Positions 8,670 to 18,077 of a DNA stretch of 46,569 nucleotides are shown one piece after another. The DNA lies in contig JACQIX010000025.1 in NCBI GenBank assembly GCA_016198275.1, positions 1 through 46,569 on the forward strand. The letters run 5' to 3'. Position 1 is the first letter of the stretch, and every line of letters starts with the position of its first letter. A model generated the notes under the pieces. The model was given only the letters and a program-made list of their open reading frames with translations. It searched no databases and was not told where the DNA came from. Origin of the DNA: Candidatus Daviesbacteria bacterium. GTDB lineage: Bacteria; Patescibacteriota; Microgenomatia; Daviesbacterales; UBA10151. The position numbers and the translations under genes were made by a program.

Positions 8670-9298
8670 GAAAAGCAGTTCTTTTTGATATTGACGGGAC
8701 ATTAATTGATACCTGGGATTTTGTGATGGGGGCTTTTAAATACGCTTTAAATTATCACGGCCACCCAATACCTTCTGATAAAGTAATTAAATCAATTACG
8801 GGAAAACCTTTGCTTGATTTTTACAAAGCTGCTTTTCCTAATATTGAGGATGTGTCTCATCTTGCTAAAACTCATCACGACTTTCAAAGCGATAAATTTG
8901 ACTTAGGGAAACTTTTTCCCAAGGCAAAATACGTACTTAAAAAATTAAAAAAAAGAAGGTTTCTTTTGGCTGCTGTCAGTAACAGAACTAAAGTTAGCCT
9001 GCATACCTCTTTAAAAATGGTTGAGATTGATCATTATTTTGATTTGATCCTGTCCGCTGAAGATGTAAAAAACCCTAAACCCCATAAAGAGCATTTAATA
9101 GTAGCTTTAAAACATTTTAAAGTCAGTTACAATAATGCTTTTATGGTAGGTGATACTGACCATGATATTATGGCTGGTAAAAATGCCGGGATTAAAACCG
9201 TGGGGGTAACTTACGGTTTTTCAGGCAAAGACATCAAAGAGGTAAATCCTGATTTTTTAGTTGATAATCTGGAAGAACTGCTACCAATTCTCCATTAA
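8666..9298 (+). CDS. HAD-superfamily hydrolase (phosphoglycolate phosphatase-like)
   Basis: FDIDGTLIDT, AAVSNR, KPHKEHL, MVGDTDHDIMAGKNAG; TTG start overlapping mreB stop. Confidence 0.9.
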   Translation: MRKAVLFDIDGTLIDTWDFVMGAFKYALNYHGHPIPSDKVIKSITGKPLLDFYKAAFPNIEDVSHLAKTHHDFQSDKFDLGKLFPKAKYVLKKLKKRRFLLAAVSNRTKVSLHTSLKMVEIDHYFDLILSAEDVKNPKPHKEHLIVALKHFKVSYNNAFMVGDTDHDIMAGKNAGIKTVGVTYGFSGKDIKEVNPDFLVDNLEELLPILH

Positions 9299-9302
9299 TA
9301 TG

Positions 9303-9311
9303 TGTTATAAT
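9303..9311 (+). promoter_or_regulatory. Extended -10 promoter element TGTTATAAT of the TA operon
   Basis: TGnTATAAT consensus overlapping operator palindrome. Confidence 0.65.
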
Positions 9312-9360
9312 CTTGTTATAACAAGATTACTCAGCGTAGCGCTAATCTTGTTATAACAAG
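9308..9360. promoter_or_regulatory. Putative autoregulatory operator: 22-bp perfect palindrome (9308-9329) and second copy of its core (9343-9360)
   Basis: taatcttgttataacaagatta is self-complementary; taatcttgttataacaag repeats 35 bp downstream. Confidence 0.75.
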
Positions 9361-9371
9361 GGGGTGAAAAA

Positions 9372-9617
9372 ATGTTACAAAAAATTATTCAGGTAGGTAA
9401 TTCATTAGCTGTGACAATACCGAAATCTTTTGCTGTAAGCTTAGGGTGGAAAGCAGGTGAAAAAGTATTGGTAACAGAAGAAGTAGATTTGGAAACAATA
9501 AAAATTCAACAACCTAAGATTTTGGTAAAGAATGGTATCACACCGGAATTTTATAATTGGTTGAAAAAATTTAATATTGAATATAAATCCGTACTTGAGG
9601 AGTTGTCCAAAAAATGA
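9372..9617 (+). CDS. AbrB/MazE-family antitoxin
   Basis: IIQVGNSLAVTIPKSFAVSLGWKAGEKVLV SpoVT/AbrB fold signature; gggggtg RBS. Confidence 0.88.
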   Translation: MLQKIIQVGNSLAVTIPKSFAVSLGWKAGEKVLVTEEVDLETIKIQQPKILVKNGITPEFYNWLKKFNIEYKSVLEELSKK

Positions 9618-10015
9618 CAGGTATAGTTTATATTACTTTAGATGAGGTGTTAGCAATTCATGATGACATGGTGGAGAGATATGGAGGCAGTTTTGGAATC
9701 AGAGACTTAGGATTGATTCAATCAGCAATAGCCAGACCTCAGGCTACTTTTGCAAGAGAAGATCTATATCCTACACTTATTGATAAAGCCGCGGCTTTAT
9801 TTCATTCTCTGATTTTTAACCATGCATTCACTGATGGTAATAAAAGGACATCTCTTACCTCAACTGCCAGATTTCTATATCTTAATGGATATGAACTAAA
9901 AGCAGATAAAAAAAAGTTAATTAATTTTCCTTTAAGAGTCAAGAATAAACATTTAGATATTGAAGAAATTGCTGGGTGGTTAAAAGAGCATACCAGAAAA
10001 ATCACAAAAACCTAA
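9614..10015 (+). CDS. doc: Fic/Doc-family toxin (death-on-curing)
   Basis: HAFTDGNKRTSLTSTARFLYLNGYEL Doc motif; 4-nt overlap with antitoxin. Confidence 0.92.
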   Translation: MTGIVYITLDEVLAIHDDMVERYGGSFGIRDLGLIQSAIARPQATFAREDLYPTLIDKAAALFHSLIFNHAFTDGNKRTSLTSTARFLYLNGYELKADKKKLINFPLRVKNKHLDIEEIAGWLKEHTRKITKT

Positions 10016-10155
10016 AAAGAGTTAATTCTTTTTTAATTAATTGGTTAATCAAGACGGGGAGAATCCAAAACCAGATATGAGCCATTATTTGCCGGATCTA
10101 CTTTTACTTTCCGGTCAGATACATTATATCCATATCAAAAAGAGAAAAATCAGGT

Positions 10156-12738
10156 TTAGAGAATTACAGCTCCAATTTCTACTACTGTAAATCCGCTTCT
10201 TTTTAATGGTATTAGATTAGGTCTTTTTATGCTTGGGTCTGGATATAATGCAGGCGCGACCAGAATATGAATTCTATAAAAATTATCAGGGGCAGGGGTA
10301 ATGTTTAAGGGCAGATTTTTATTTATTTCATCTTTTTTAAGCAAAGATAATTTTAAATAAGGTGATGGGGGTAGGTCCAGCAAGCTATTTTTTATTTCAT
10401 TGATGAATTGAGCGGTTTCTGTTGAATTAAGCTCCAATTGCCGGGCAATACTTTTAGCCGTACTTTCCCAATTTTCCCTTTGGGTCATAAAGCTTTCTTC
10501 AGGTTGGGTAAAAGTAGTTAATGTTTTGTCATACTCATAATATAGATAATTTATTGGTGCTGGTAGATTGCTGAGAGTAATTTTCCCGTCTGGTGAAGCT
10601 AAAACTTTCCAGGTATTATTTGTGGGTGGGAATGTATAAGTCAATGGTGAAAGCAATGAGACTCCAATATTAGAGGGAATTTCCGGATACAAAAATAATG
10701 AAGGAGAAAGACCGCTAATGTAACAGTCGGTGTCTATTCCGACGGATTGAAAATAATCGGAGGAGTTATAAAACGTCCAATCAAATTTTTCATTATTTAT
10801 ATCTGCCGGGAATAAGTCAGGTTTGCTTGCCCACTGGGATATTTTATTATCCCTGATAATTTCCAAAGTTCTGGCTGCTACATTTTCCACCACTACTTTC
10901 ATGTTGGCAATATCAAATGGTACCGAGGCACCGGTTAAAGAGGTTTCTGAAAATCCGCCCGATGTCCGCCAGCCAGGAAGTGGTGGCCGGCGGGATCCCG
11001 CAAAGACTGAAGTTTGTAAACTTGTAAGACTATCTGATCTTTGGTTTGCTGAAAGCAAAATTCGGGTAAAGATATCATAGACATCATTTACTGTAGTGGG
11101 AGTGGGAGAGAGAAAATTGGGAGTAGTTGACAGAATTTTGGCTACATTAATAACGTACTGCTCTTCTACCGCATCAAAGAAAAAGCCTCTGACAGTTTCA
11201 ATATCTTTGATTGGCAGAGAAGAAGATTTTAAAAAGAGGGTATAAAACCAAGATGATGGTAGCCCGGAGTGGCCCTGGATAACTTCCAGGTTACCGGTGC
11301 CGGGTATTTGGATAGTGGTTGTAGATGTAGAATCACCGTCGGAAGAGACTCCGGTGCACCTGGTTGAGGTAGTAGGAGTAGGTCTGCCGGGAGGAGGTGT
11401 AGGAATGACTGTTGTTGGGGTTGGAGTGGGAGTCGGAGAAGTGGTGGAGGGAAGTCTAGGAGTGGGGGTTGGAGTTGGATAGGTAGCAGGCCTTGGGGTT
11501 TCAGGAGGAATAAGTTGTTTGAGATTGATCACCGGGTCTTCTGAATTTTGAGCCAGTTTTGAAACTCCGGCAACAGCTTTTTGATCAGAGTAGGATAGAA
11601 AAGAAAGGCCGTTTTTTAAAGCAGGCACTGTTTCTACAAAAGAGACTGTATAGCCGCTGTTTAGTTGTGCTTGGCCACGGATTAAATACATTGGTACCAG
11701 GTGGCCTCCAACTGTCTCTCCTCCTTTTTCCAAATAAGCCAGAATATAGTCAGTGATAACAGCTTGTTTGGCCTCTGCAAGGTTGTTTTGATAAACCTTG
11801 TCCCAATCAACTGTGCCGCTGCCGGCGGGCAGGGTGAGAGAAAGTATGGAGAGATGTGAATAAAACTTTTGCAAAGCTTCAGTAGGAGTTGCTAAGTTTT
11901 CCCGGGTAACTTGCCCGGATTTATCTATCCACTTAAGTGATGATTCAACAGAGAAAATTCTGCCGCCATCAGTTACTGCTACTGTTATGGTATTAAAATC
12001 AGTTGGGCGGGATTTGTATGGTTTTGGCAAGTTGCTTGATATGCCATTTTGGACAAATGTCAGGCTGGATATAGTTGGGTCTTCAGGGGCCAAAGGTTCA
12101 ACAGTGCTTAAATTTACTTCTGTTAGTTTGATTGAGGCAGGTAGATTAAGAAGGCCTGCTAAGTTCAAAATTGGCAAACCGATTTTATTCCAGTCCCGGT
12201 GGCATTCCACAAAAGTTACTCCTTCCATCCGATTTCTTTGATATGTGATCGGGCAGGAAAGGGTGGGGTCTGAGATTCCAAGTGATTGGAGGAAATTTAG
12301 AGCGGTATTTCTGGGATTCTGATTACCGGAGGCTTTTACTACCCCAAATGAGCGGAATGAAAAGGAGCCGGTATTTTTATTGAACAGCAGATAGCCTTTT
12401 TTTTGTGGATCATCAATATTGTAGACAATGTCGTATACTGTTGAAGTAGAATACTGTTTGTTTAAACCTAGTTTTTGGGCAAATTGTAGGACTTCAGTTG
12501 AAGAAAAAGCTGTTTTTAGCTGATAGGTAGATAAATTTGGTGGAATTGAAGGCAGCGATGTTTTATTCAGATATGTATCAAAGTATACTTTGGGAGCGTT
12601 TCTGACAGTTTGGTTTTTAGAATTTGTTTGGGATTGGGAAGTGGTAGGAGGCCGGAAAAATGAATAGAAGGTGACTGATAAGTATAGGAGAATTAAGATA
12701 ATAGCCAAAACTGCGGCAATAAAAAGTTTTCCTCGCAT
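10156..12738 (-). CDS. Large membrane-anchored extracellular hypothetical protein with Pro/Thr-rich linker
   Basis: N-terminal TM; PTPTPTPRLPSTTSPTPTPTPTT linker; long single ORF. Confidence 0.75.
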   Translation of the reverse strand: MRGKLFIAAVLAIILILLYLSVTFYSFFRPPTTSQSQTNSKNQTVRNAPKVYFDTYLNKTSLPSIPPNLSTYQLKTAFSSTEVLQFAQKLGLNKQYSTSTVYDIVYNIDDPQKKGYLLFNKNTGSFSFRSFGVVKASGNQNPRNTALNFLQSLGISDPTLSCPITYQRNRMEGVTFVECHRDWNKIGLPILNLAGLLNLPASIKLTEVNLSTVEPLAPEDPTISSLTFVQNGISSNLPKPYKSRPTDFNTITVAVTDGGRIFSVESSLKWIDKSGQVTRENLATPTEALQKFYSHLSILSLTLPAGSGTVDWDKVYQNNLAEAKQAVITDYILAYLEKGGETVGGHLVPMYLIRGQAQLNSGYTVSFVETVPALKNGLSFLSYSDQKAVAGVSKLAQNSEDPVINLKQLIPPETPRPATYPTPTPTPRLPSTTSPTPTPTPTTVIPTPPPGRPTPTTSTRCTGVSSDGDSTSTTTIQIPGTGNLEVIQGHSGLPSSWFYTLFLKSSSLPIKDIETVRGFFFDAVEEQYVINVAKILSTTPNFLSPTPTTVNDVYDIFTRILLSANQRSDSLTSLQTSVFAGSRRPPLPGWRTSGGFSETSLTGASVPFDIANMKVVVENVAARTLEIIRDNKISQWASKPDLFPADINNEKFDWTFYNSSDYFQSVGIDTDCYISGLSPSLFLYPEIPSNIGVSLLSPLTYTFPPTNNTWKVLASPDGKITLSNLPAPINYLYYEYDKTLTTFTQPEESFMTQRENWESTAKSIARQLELNSTETAQFINEIKNSLLDLPPSPYLKLSLLKKDEINKNLPLNITPAPDNFYRIHILVAPALYPDPSIKRPNLIPLKRSGFTVVEIGAVIL
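10966..11001. repeat. GC-rich palindromic cluster inside CDS
   Basis: ccgccagcca...tggccggcgg (9/10 bp) overlapping gcgggatcccgc. Confidence 0.65.
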
Positions 12739-12758
12739 TTCTTTTTAGTATAAACAAA

Positions 12759-12767
12759 TGTTAAAAT
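12759..12767 (+). promoter_or_regulatory. Extended -10 TGTTAAAAT upstream of pyrD
   Basis: TGTTAAAAT then 7 nt to ATG at 12775 (second Met of the ORF). Confidence 0.5.
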
Positions 12768-12768
12768 A

Positions 12769-13848
12769 ATGGCAATGCTGCAAACATTATTCTATGATCC
12801 TGAGTTAAGTTATGAAGAAAATTATGAGAAAGGGCCTTTTGGCTCTTTTATAGATGGTAAGATGTTTGAACAAAAAGGTGAGCCTCAATATAACTTTTTA
12901 GGTCAAAAAGTAAACCTTCCTTTTGGTATTCCCGCAGGTCCTTTAATAAATGCCGCCTTTTGTAAGGGAGCATTTGACAAAAGTTTTGATATTTGCGTTT
13001 ATAAAACTGTCAGGTCTTCTTTTTTTCCCTGTCACCCTTTTCCGAATATTTTGGCTGTAAAAGTCGAAGGTGATTTAACTTTAGAGAAAGCCCAAAATGC
13101 TCAAATCGCAGACAATAATTACTCACCTCCTTTATCCATTACTAACTCTTTCGGGGTGCCTTCCAAGCAGGTGGAGGTTTGGCAGGAGGATGTTAAAAAG
13201 GCCATCTTTTATGCTCATAAAGGTCAAGTCTTGGTTTTATCCTTTATGGGTACTGCTCAAGAAAATCAGACCCTTGGGCAGTTTATAGCAGATTGGGCTT
13301 TGGCAGCGAGACTATCTATGCAAACAGGAGCTAAAATTTTGGAAGCTAATTTATCCTGTCCAAATATCGGCAACGAAGGTTTGGTTTGTTACAACTTGGA
13401 TACCACCAAAAAAGTTTGTCAGGCCATAAGATCGGAAATTGGGAATATACCTTTAATATTAAAAGTAGGCTATTACCTTAAAGATGATGATATTAAAAAA
13501 ATGGTAGAAATTGCCTCCAAATATGCCCAAGCCATATCTTCGATTAACACTATCCAGGCAGAGATTGTGGACAAAGAGGGTAAACAAGCTTTACCCGGGA
13601 AAATGAGAGAGAGATCCGGGATTTGCGGAGCATCAATTAAATGGGCAGGGTTGGATATGGTTAAAAGGTTAAAAAAGTTTACAGGTGACAGTGGACAGGA
13701 AACAGTTAAAATCATAGGGGTGGGAGGGGTGATGGAAACTCAAGACTATTTTGAATATATGGCTGCCGGGGCAGATGCGGTGATGAGCGCCACAGGAGCT
13801 ATGTGGAATCCCTATTTAGCAGCGGAAATTAAACAAAAAGTTATTTAA
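12769..13848 (+). CDS. pyrD: Dihydroorotate dehydrogenase family protein
   Basis: FGIPAGPLINA, LEANLSCPN, IIGVGGVMETQDYFEYMAAGADAVMSATG; true start may be ATG 12775. Confidence 0.85.
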   Translation: MAMLQTLFYDPELSYEENYEKGPFGSFIDGKMFEQKGEPQYNFLGQKVNLPFGIPAGPLINAAFCKGAFDKSFDICVYKTVRSSFFPCHPFPNILAVKVEGDLTLEKAQNAQIADNNYSPPLSITNSFGVPSKQVEVWQEDVKKAIFYAHKGQVLVLSFMGTAQENQTLGQFIADWALAARLSMQTGAKILEANLSCPNIGNEGLVCYNLDTTKKVCQAIRSEIGNIPLILKVGYYLKDDDIKKMVEIASKYAQAISSINTIQAEIVDKEGKQALPGKMRERSGICGASIKWAGLDMVKRLKKFTGDSGQETVKIIGVGGVMETQDYFEYMAAGADAVMSATGAMWNPYLAAEIKQKVI

Positions 13849-14001
13849 TCACTTTCTGATTTTATAATCAATACTTCTTTTGGAAGTTTTTCCTCTCTCA
13901 GGTAAAAAATAGGTATAAACTAAGATCGAGATAATAACAGTTAGGAACACAAATACTGGGTAAAGAACAAAGGAAATTTCTCTAAAAGTCTTATCGTCCA
14001 T
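13849..14001 (-). CDS. Small single-TM protein (50 aa)
   Basis: Translated by hand: MDDKTFREISFVLYPVFVFLTVIISILVYTYFLPERGKTSKRSIDYKIRK; not in supplied ORF track. Confidence 0.45.
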   Translation of the reverse strand: MDDKTFREISFVLYPVFVFLTVIISILVYTYFLPERGKTSKRSIDYKIRK

Positions 14002-14227
14002 TTTGTCTCCTTTTTGCTACTCTACCTAATTTAAAAGCCAATATTACACAAGTTGTAACTATGACTAAGTCTAACATAAATCCTAATAATAAAGCAATTT
14101 GAGAAATCCCGCTGATAAAATATGCAATAATTGGTACGCCTAAGACGCCTTTAGCAACATCAATAAAAAATTGAGATAGAATCTTGAGTTCCTCGGTAGT
14201 AAGTTTTGTTAATAATTTGTTAACCAT
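13991..14227 (-). CDS. Small two-TM hypothetical protein
   Basis: 78 aa, two hydrophobic stretches, overlaps pyrC end by 8 nt. Confidence 0.55.
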   Translation of the reverse strand: MVNKLLTKLTTEELKILSQFFIDVAKGVLGVPIIAYFISGISQIALLLGFMLDLVIVTTCVILAFKLGRVAKRRQNGR

Positions 14228-15293
14228 TTGGAACTAAGATTTTGCCAGATCCTTTTTCTGCTAAGATTTGGCCCTGATCGAAAACTTTTTGTCCATGAAG
14301 GTAAACTGAATTTATTTTTCCCCTTACTTTTTTTCCTGCAAAAGGAGACCAGCCGCATTTGGTATATAAGAGTTTATTGTTTATCGTATATTGTTCATTG
14401 GGATCCACTTCAACTTTGGTGTTTGGATCAGTAGGAATATTAAAAATTTTTACAGGATTGGTAGACATCAGCCTGATAATATCATCTAGGGTCAGTTTTC
14501 CATCATGGACTGCTGTTAAAAGCAGCGGCAAGGTAGTTTCCAAGCCCGGCACTCCAAAAGGCGGATGATCAGATTTTTTTTCCGTTTTAGTATGAGGTGC
14601 ATGGTCAGATTCAATTAAGTCTATAAATTGCAAATTCTGCCATAAAAAATCAACATCCTTTTGCGGTTTTAAGTATGGTTTCATCAAGCCATATGGACCT
14701 AATTTTTTACTATCCTCTTCTGTTAAGAATAAGTGGTGGGGGGTAACACCACAAGTAATAAGTAGTCCTGCTTGCTTTGCTTTAATAATTTGAGATAGCT
14801 CCATTTGAGAAGACACGTGACAAATATGGGTTCTTTTTCCACTGGATTTAATAACTTTTAAAGCCAAAGGTAGCGTTTCCCCCTCACAATGTAAAAGAAT
14901 TGGCTGTCCCGCACCATCCGGTGCAGGATTAGGCCAACTCTGATAAATCCTGATTAACTTTTCTTCGTCTATTAAAAAATTGCCAGTAGTAGGGTTAAGA
15001 AATAACTTAAGTCCAAAAACTTCTTTCTCAATTTGGGGAAACTGTGCAAAATTATCCCCTAAAGACCCAAAGTAAAAACCTACATCGCAAACTATATTTT
15101 GTTTGGCAATGTCAATTTTCTCTTCAAGCAATTCTTTAGTAGTGATAGGGTTTTCATTATTGGGCATATCCAAAATAGTGGTAAATCCGCCGGCTATGGC
15201 AGCTTGAGTGCCGGAATAAAAATCCTCTTTTTCCTCCTGTCCGGGAGTTCTTAAATGAACATGGATATCAATCAAACCTGGTAAAGTTATCAT
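14220..15293 (-). CDS. pyrC: Dihydroorotase
   Basis: DIHVHLRTPGQEEKEDFYSGTQAAIAGGFT, THICHVSS, DLIESDHAPHT motifs. Confidence 0.93.
   Translation of the reverse strand: MITLPGLIDIHVHLRTPGQEEKEDFYSGTQAAIAGGFTTILDMPNNENPITTKELLEEKIDIAKQNIVCDVGFYFGSLGDNFAQFPQIEKEVFGLKLFLNPTTGNFLIDEEKLIRIYQSWPNPAPDGAGQPILLHCEGETLPLALKVIKSSGKRTHICHVSSQMELSQIIKAKQAGLLITCGVTPHHLFLTEEDSKKLGPYGLMKPYLKPQKDVDFLWQNLQFIDLIESDHAPHTKTEKKSDHPPFGVPGLETTLPLLLTAVHDGKLTLDDIIRLMSTNPVKIFNIPTDPNTKVEVDPNEQYTINNKLLYTKCGWSPFAGKKVRGKINSVYLHGQKVFDQGQILAEKGSGKILVPNG
14907..14928. repeat. Palindromic segment inside pyrC
   Basis: tcc-c-gcacc-atcc-ggtgc-a-gga. Confidence 0.6.
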
Positions 15294-16021
15294 TTAAAAT
15301 GTTGCGAAAGCTTAATATAACCAATGACTTCATCGTATTTTTCCTGAGTTATAACTCCTTTTGCCAAGTAATATTCTAAAAGTTTAGACAATTCAAAAGG
15401 AGCATAGAATTGATAACCGCTTTTTTCTATGATTTCTTTCCCGCCTTCGTTTCTATCAACTAAAACAATTAAACCCAAGACTTTAAACTTAAGTTGCTCG
15501 GCAACTTTAAAAGCCCTGAATTTGGATTCACCTTTGGTAATAACATCATCTACGATCAGCACAGTTTTTCCATCTCCTCCGGGTGCGTTTTTGGCAGGTT
15601 TGATCCGGGGGCTGGCAGGATTATCGTCTTTTTCAAAAATTTCTATATAAGGAATCTTAGAGATTTTGGAAAATTCTTTGGCAAAAGGAATGGCAGCATT
15701 GGGAATGCCGGTTGCAAAATCCGGCCTTTGTTTTAACTTAACTTCAGTTAGACATTGGGCGATTTTGGCAACTAAATTGGATGGTAAATTTCTTAAGTTA
15801 ATAATAATCGGTGAAAGGGGGGCAGTGGGATTTTTTTCATGATGCACAAAGGCAAACTCTGAAGCGTCTTTTCTAAAATCAATTGGAGCAGTATCCCTGA
15901 CAATGTAATAAAATTCAAAACTTCCGTCTGCATTTTGCTTTCTCCTTCTAACTTTAGCCTTAGTTTTCGTACTAAATAACCAGTCAGCTAGATCTTGCTG
16001 AGATTTGGTGAAATTAGACAC
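15290..16021 (-). CDS. pyrE: Orotate phosphoribosyltransferase
   Basis: TVLIVDDVITKGES PRPP-binding motif; neighbours pyrC and pyrF. Confidence 0.85.
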   Translation of the reverse strand: MSNFTKSQQDLADWLFSTKTKAKVRRRKQNADGSFEFYYIVRDTAPIDFRKDASEFAFVHHEKNPTAPLSPIIINLRNLPSNLVAKIAQCLTEVKLKQRPDFATGIPNAAIPFAKEFSKISKIPYIEIFEKDDNPASPRIKPAKNAPGGDGKTVLIVDDVITKGESKFRAFKVAEQLKFKVLGLIVLVDRNEGGKEIIEKSGYQFYAPFELSKLLEYYLAKGVITQEKYDEVIGYIKLSQHFK

Positions 16022-16778
16022 TCTTTAAAAGCTCCTTAATTTGCTGGTCTAACTTAACTGTTGCTTCCCCGGGCCCGGCAGCAAAAATTATTTCCCGGGA
16101 AGAGCTAATGATTATTCCCTCTCCTTTGCTGTCTAAACCGGCTTTAAGTATGGCAGCTAAATTTCCCCCCTGGGCTCCAATGCCGGGAATCAGTATTGGT
16201 AAATCACCCACAGCCTCCCGGACTTTCTTTAGCTCTTGGGGATATGTTGCCCCTACCACTACACCCAAGTTGCCATTCTCATTCCAATCAACTACATGCT
16301 CTGCTACTATTTGGTAAAGCGGTTTTTGGGACGAGGCAACAAGCAGGTCTTGGAATTCATCTGCTCCTTTATTTGAAGTTTTGACTAAAACAAAAATTCC
16401 CTTGTCCGTTCTTTCTAAAAACGGCTGCAAGGACTCTTTACCTAAGTATGGGAAAACAGTAACTGCATCTGCTTTAAGCTCATCGAAAGCAGCTTTTACA
16501 TAAGACATATTGGTATTTTCGACATCACCTCTTTTGGCATCTAAAATCACCGGCATTTGGGGATCAAGGTTTCGGATATAGCTGATGGTATTTTTCAAAG
16601 ACTGCAAACCTTCAATACCTCGAGCCTCATAAAAAGCACTATTTGGTTTATAAGCGCAGACTATTTTTGCTGTTTTGTTAATAATTGATTTATTAATTTC
16701 AAAATTTGCCTGGTCCAAACCAACGCAAACAAATTTTCGTTTCTTCCATTTGCTTTTTAATTTATCCAAAAAGTTCAT
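16014..16778 (-). CDS. pyrF: Orotidine 5'-phosphate decarboxylase
   Basis: VCVGLDQAN, VILDAKRGDVENTN; start placed at ATG 16778 rather than ORF-track 16814. Confidence 0.92.
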   Translation of the reverse strand: MNFLDKLKSKWKKRKFVCVGLDQANFEINKSIINKTAKIVCAYKPNSAFYEARGIEGLQSLKNTISYIRNLDPQMPVILDAKRGDVENTNMSYVKAAFDELKADAVTVFPYLGKESLQPFLERTDKGIFVLVKTSNKGADEFQDLLVASSQKPLYQIVAEHVVDWNENGNLGVVVGATYPQELKKVREAVGDLPILIPGIGAQGGNLAAILKAGLDSKGEGIIISSSREIIFAAGPGEATVKLDQQIKELLKSV

Positions 16779-16784
16779 GAGTTG

Positions 16785-16813
16785 ATTGTAAAACTTTGAA
16801 AACTTTCTGTCCA
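16785..16813 (-). promoter_or_regulatory. Promoter TGGACA-N17-TACAAT, 6 nt from pyrF ATG
   Basis: Read on minus strand; consensus-like -35 and -10. Confidence 0.6.
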
Positions 16814-16833
16814 CCTGTTATATTTGAAAACTG

Positions 16834-17622
16834 ATGGATAGGATAATCCCCGATTTTAAACTTTTTCTGATACTGGTATTTTTCTTGGCAATAATTTTTA
16901 TGCTGGATAGATTTAATTTTTTAGGATTACCTAAAAAGGTGGCATTTTTTATTACTAACCCTATTTCTTTTGGCATCTATGATTTTCAAAGAGTGGTTAG
17001 CAGGCAGTTCTATTTTATTTTTGCTGCCCGCTATGCTGCCCAGGAGAATAAAGCTTTAAAAGAACAAATCGGCAAGCTATTGTCTGAGAATGCTACCATA
17101 AGGAAAAAATTGGCAGAAGAAGAAGCTGGAAACCTGCAAGAGAAACACTTGGATGCTCAAACTTACAATTTACTCTCAGCCAGACCGATTGGACTGGGCC
17201 GGTATTTAAAAATTGATCAGGGTTCAGATGCCGGTATCAAATTAGGTTGGCCGGTGGTTTCCAGTGACAATCTGGTAGGGAAGATTGTTAGCGTATCTGA
17301 AAAATCATCCAAGATCCAACTACTTTCAGACCCGGATTCAAAACTTGCAGCTTTTTCACAAAATTTGGAAGGCAAAGCAAAAGGAATTTTAATAGGCCAT
17401 TTTGGTAATGAGGTAGTCTTAGATAAAATCCTGCATGAGGAAAAAATTGGCGTAGGAGATTTAGTTTATACGGAAGGTTTGGAGGATTTTTTGCCAAGAG
17501 GACTAATTTTGGGTAGAGTGGAGCAAGTATTAACCAGGGAAAATGAGATATTTAAGCAAGCCAAAATTTCTCCCAATTTTGATATCAGGGATTTGGAGTT
17601 GGTGTTCGTAATAAAGGAATGA
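16834..17622 (+). CDS. mreC: Rod shape-determining protein MreC
   Basis: N-terminal TM, coiled coil, LVGKIVSVSEKSSKIQLLSDPDSKLAAF...EKIGVGDLVYTEGLEDFLPRGLILGRV. Confidence 0.9.
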   Translation: MDRIIPDFKLFLILVFFLAIIFMLDRFNFLGLPKKVAFFITNPISFGIYDFQRVVSRQFYFIFAARYAAQENKALKEQIGKLLSENATIRKKLAEEEAGNLQEKHLDAQTYNLLSARPIGLGRYLKIDQGSDAGIKLGWPVVSSDNLVGKIVSVSEKSSKIQLLSDPDSKLAAFSQNLEGKAKGILIGHFGNEVVLDKILHEEKIGVGDLVYTEGLEDFLPRGLILGRVEQVLTRENEIFKQAKISPNFDIRDLELVFVIKE

Positions 17623-18074
17623 AAACTTTAATTGCAATTTTAATTATCGTCGCCTTCTTACAAACTACTATTTTGCCAATTGATCTGGTTTTAATAATTT
17701 TAATTTGCAGAAGCTATATTAAAGTTGGCAAACTCAATTTAATTTTAGGGTTTTGGTTGGGGTTGCTAGTATCTTTTTTAGATTTGACTCCTTTAGGAGT
17801 GCAAGCTGTTATTTATTTGTTTATTATCCAATTAGTCCAAGTGTTATCCAAATTTCCCTTGGCAGGTAATTCACTATTAATTGTTCCTATCAGCCTAATC
17901 CTTTTATCATTAAATCACTTCTTTATTTCATTGGCAGCTCAGACAACCACACAACTTTTTCCCAAAGTAATTGTAGAAAGCTTGCTGTCTTTGCCTGTTT
18001 TATACCTGCTTAGACTTTGGGAGGACCGTTTTTTTGTGCGGAAAGAGATCAGATTAAAAATAGCTAAACATTAA
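17619..18074 (+). CDS. mreD: MreD-like membrane protein
   Basis: Multi-TM 151 aa between mreC and PBP2, 4-nt overlap with mreC. Confidence 0.7.
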   Translation: MKTLIAILIIVAFLQTTILPIDLVLIILICRSYIKVGKLNLILGFWLGLLVSFLDLTPLGVQAVIYLFIIQLVQVLSKFPLAGNSLLIVPISLILLSLNHFFISLAAQTTTQLFPKVIVESLLSLPVLYLLRLWEDRFFVRKEIRLKIAKH

Positions 18075-18077
18075 TTT

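Noticed and set aside
10156-10200. C-terminal SGFTVVEIGAVIL resembles a type IV prepilin N-terminal motif
   Set aside because: It is at the extreme C-terminus followed by a stop, with no pilin hydrophobic helix; probably a coincidental beta-strand sequence.
16065-16101. cttccccggg...cccgggaag inverted repeat in pyrF as another inserted palindrome
   Set aside because: Encodes the expected SSREI..A region of OMP decarboxylase with no length change; likely chance.
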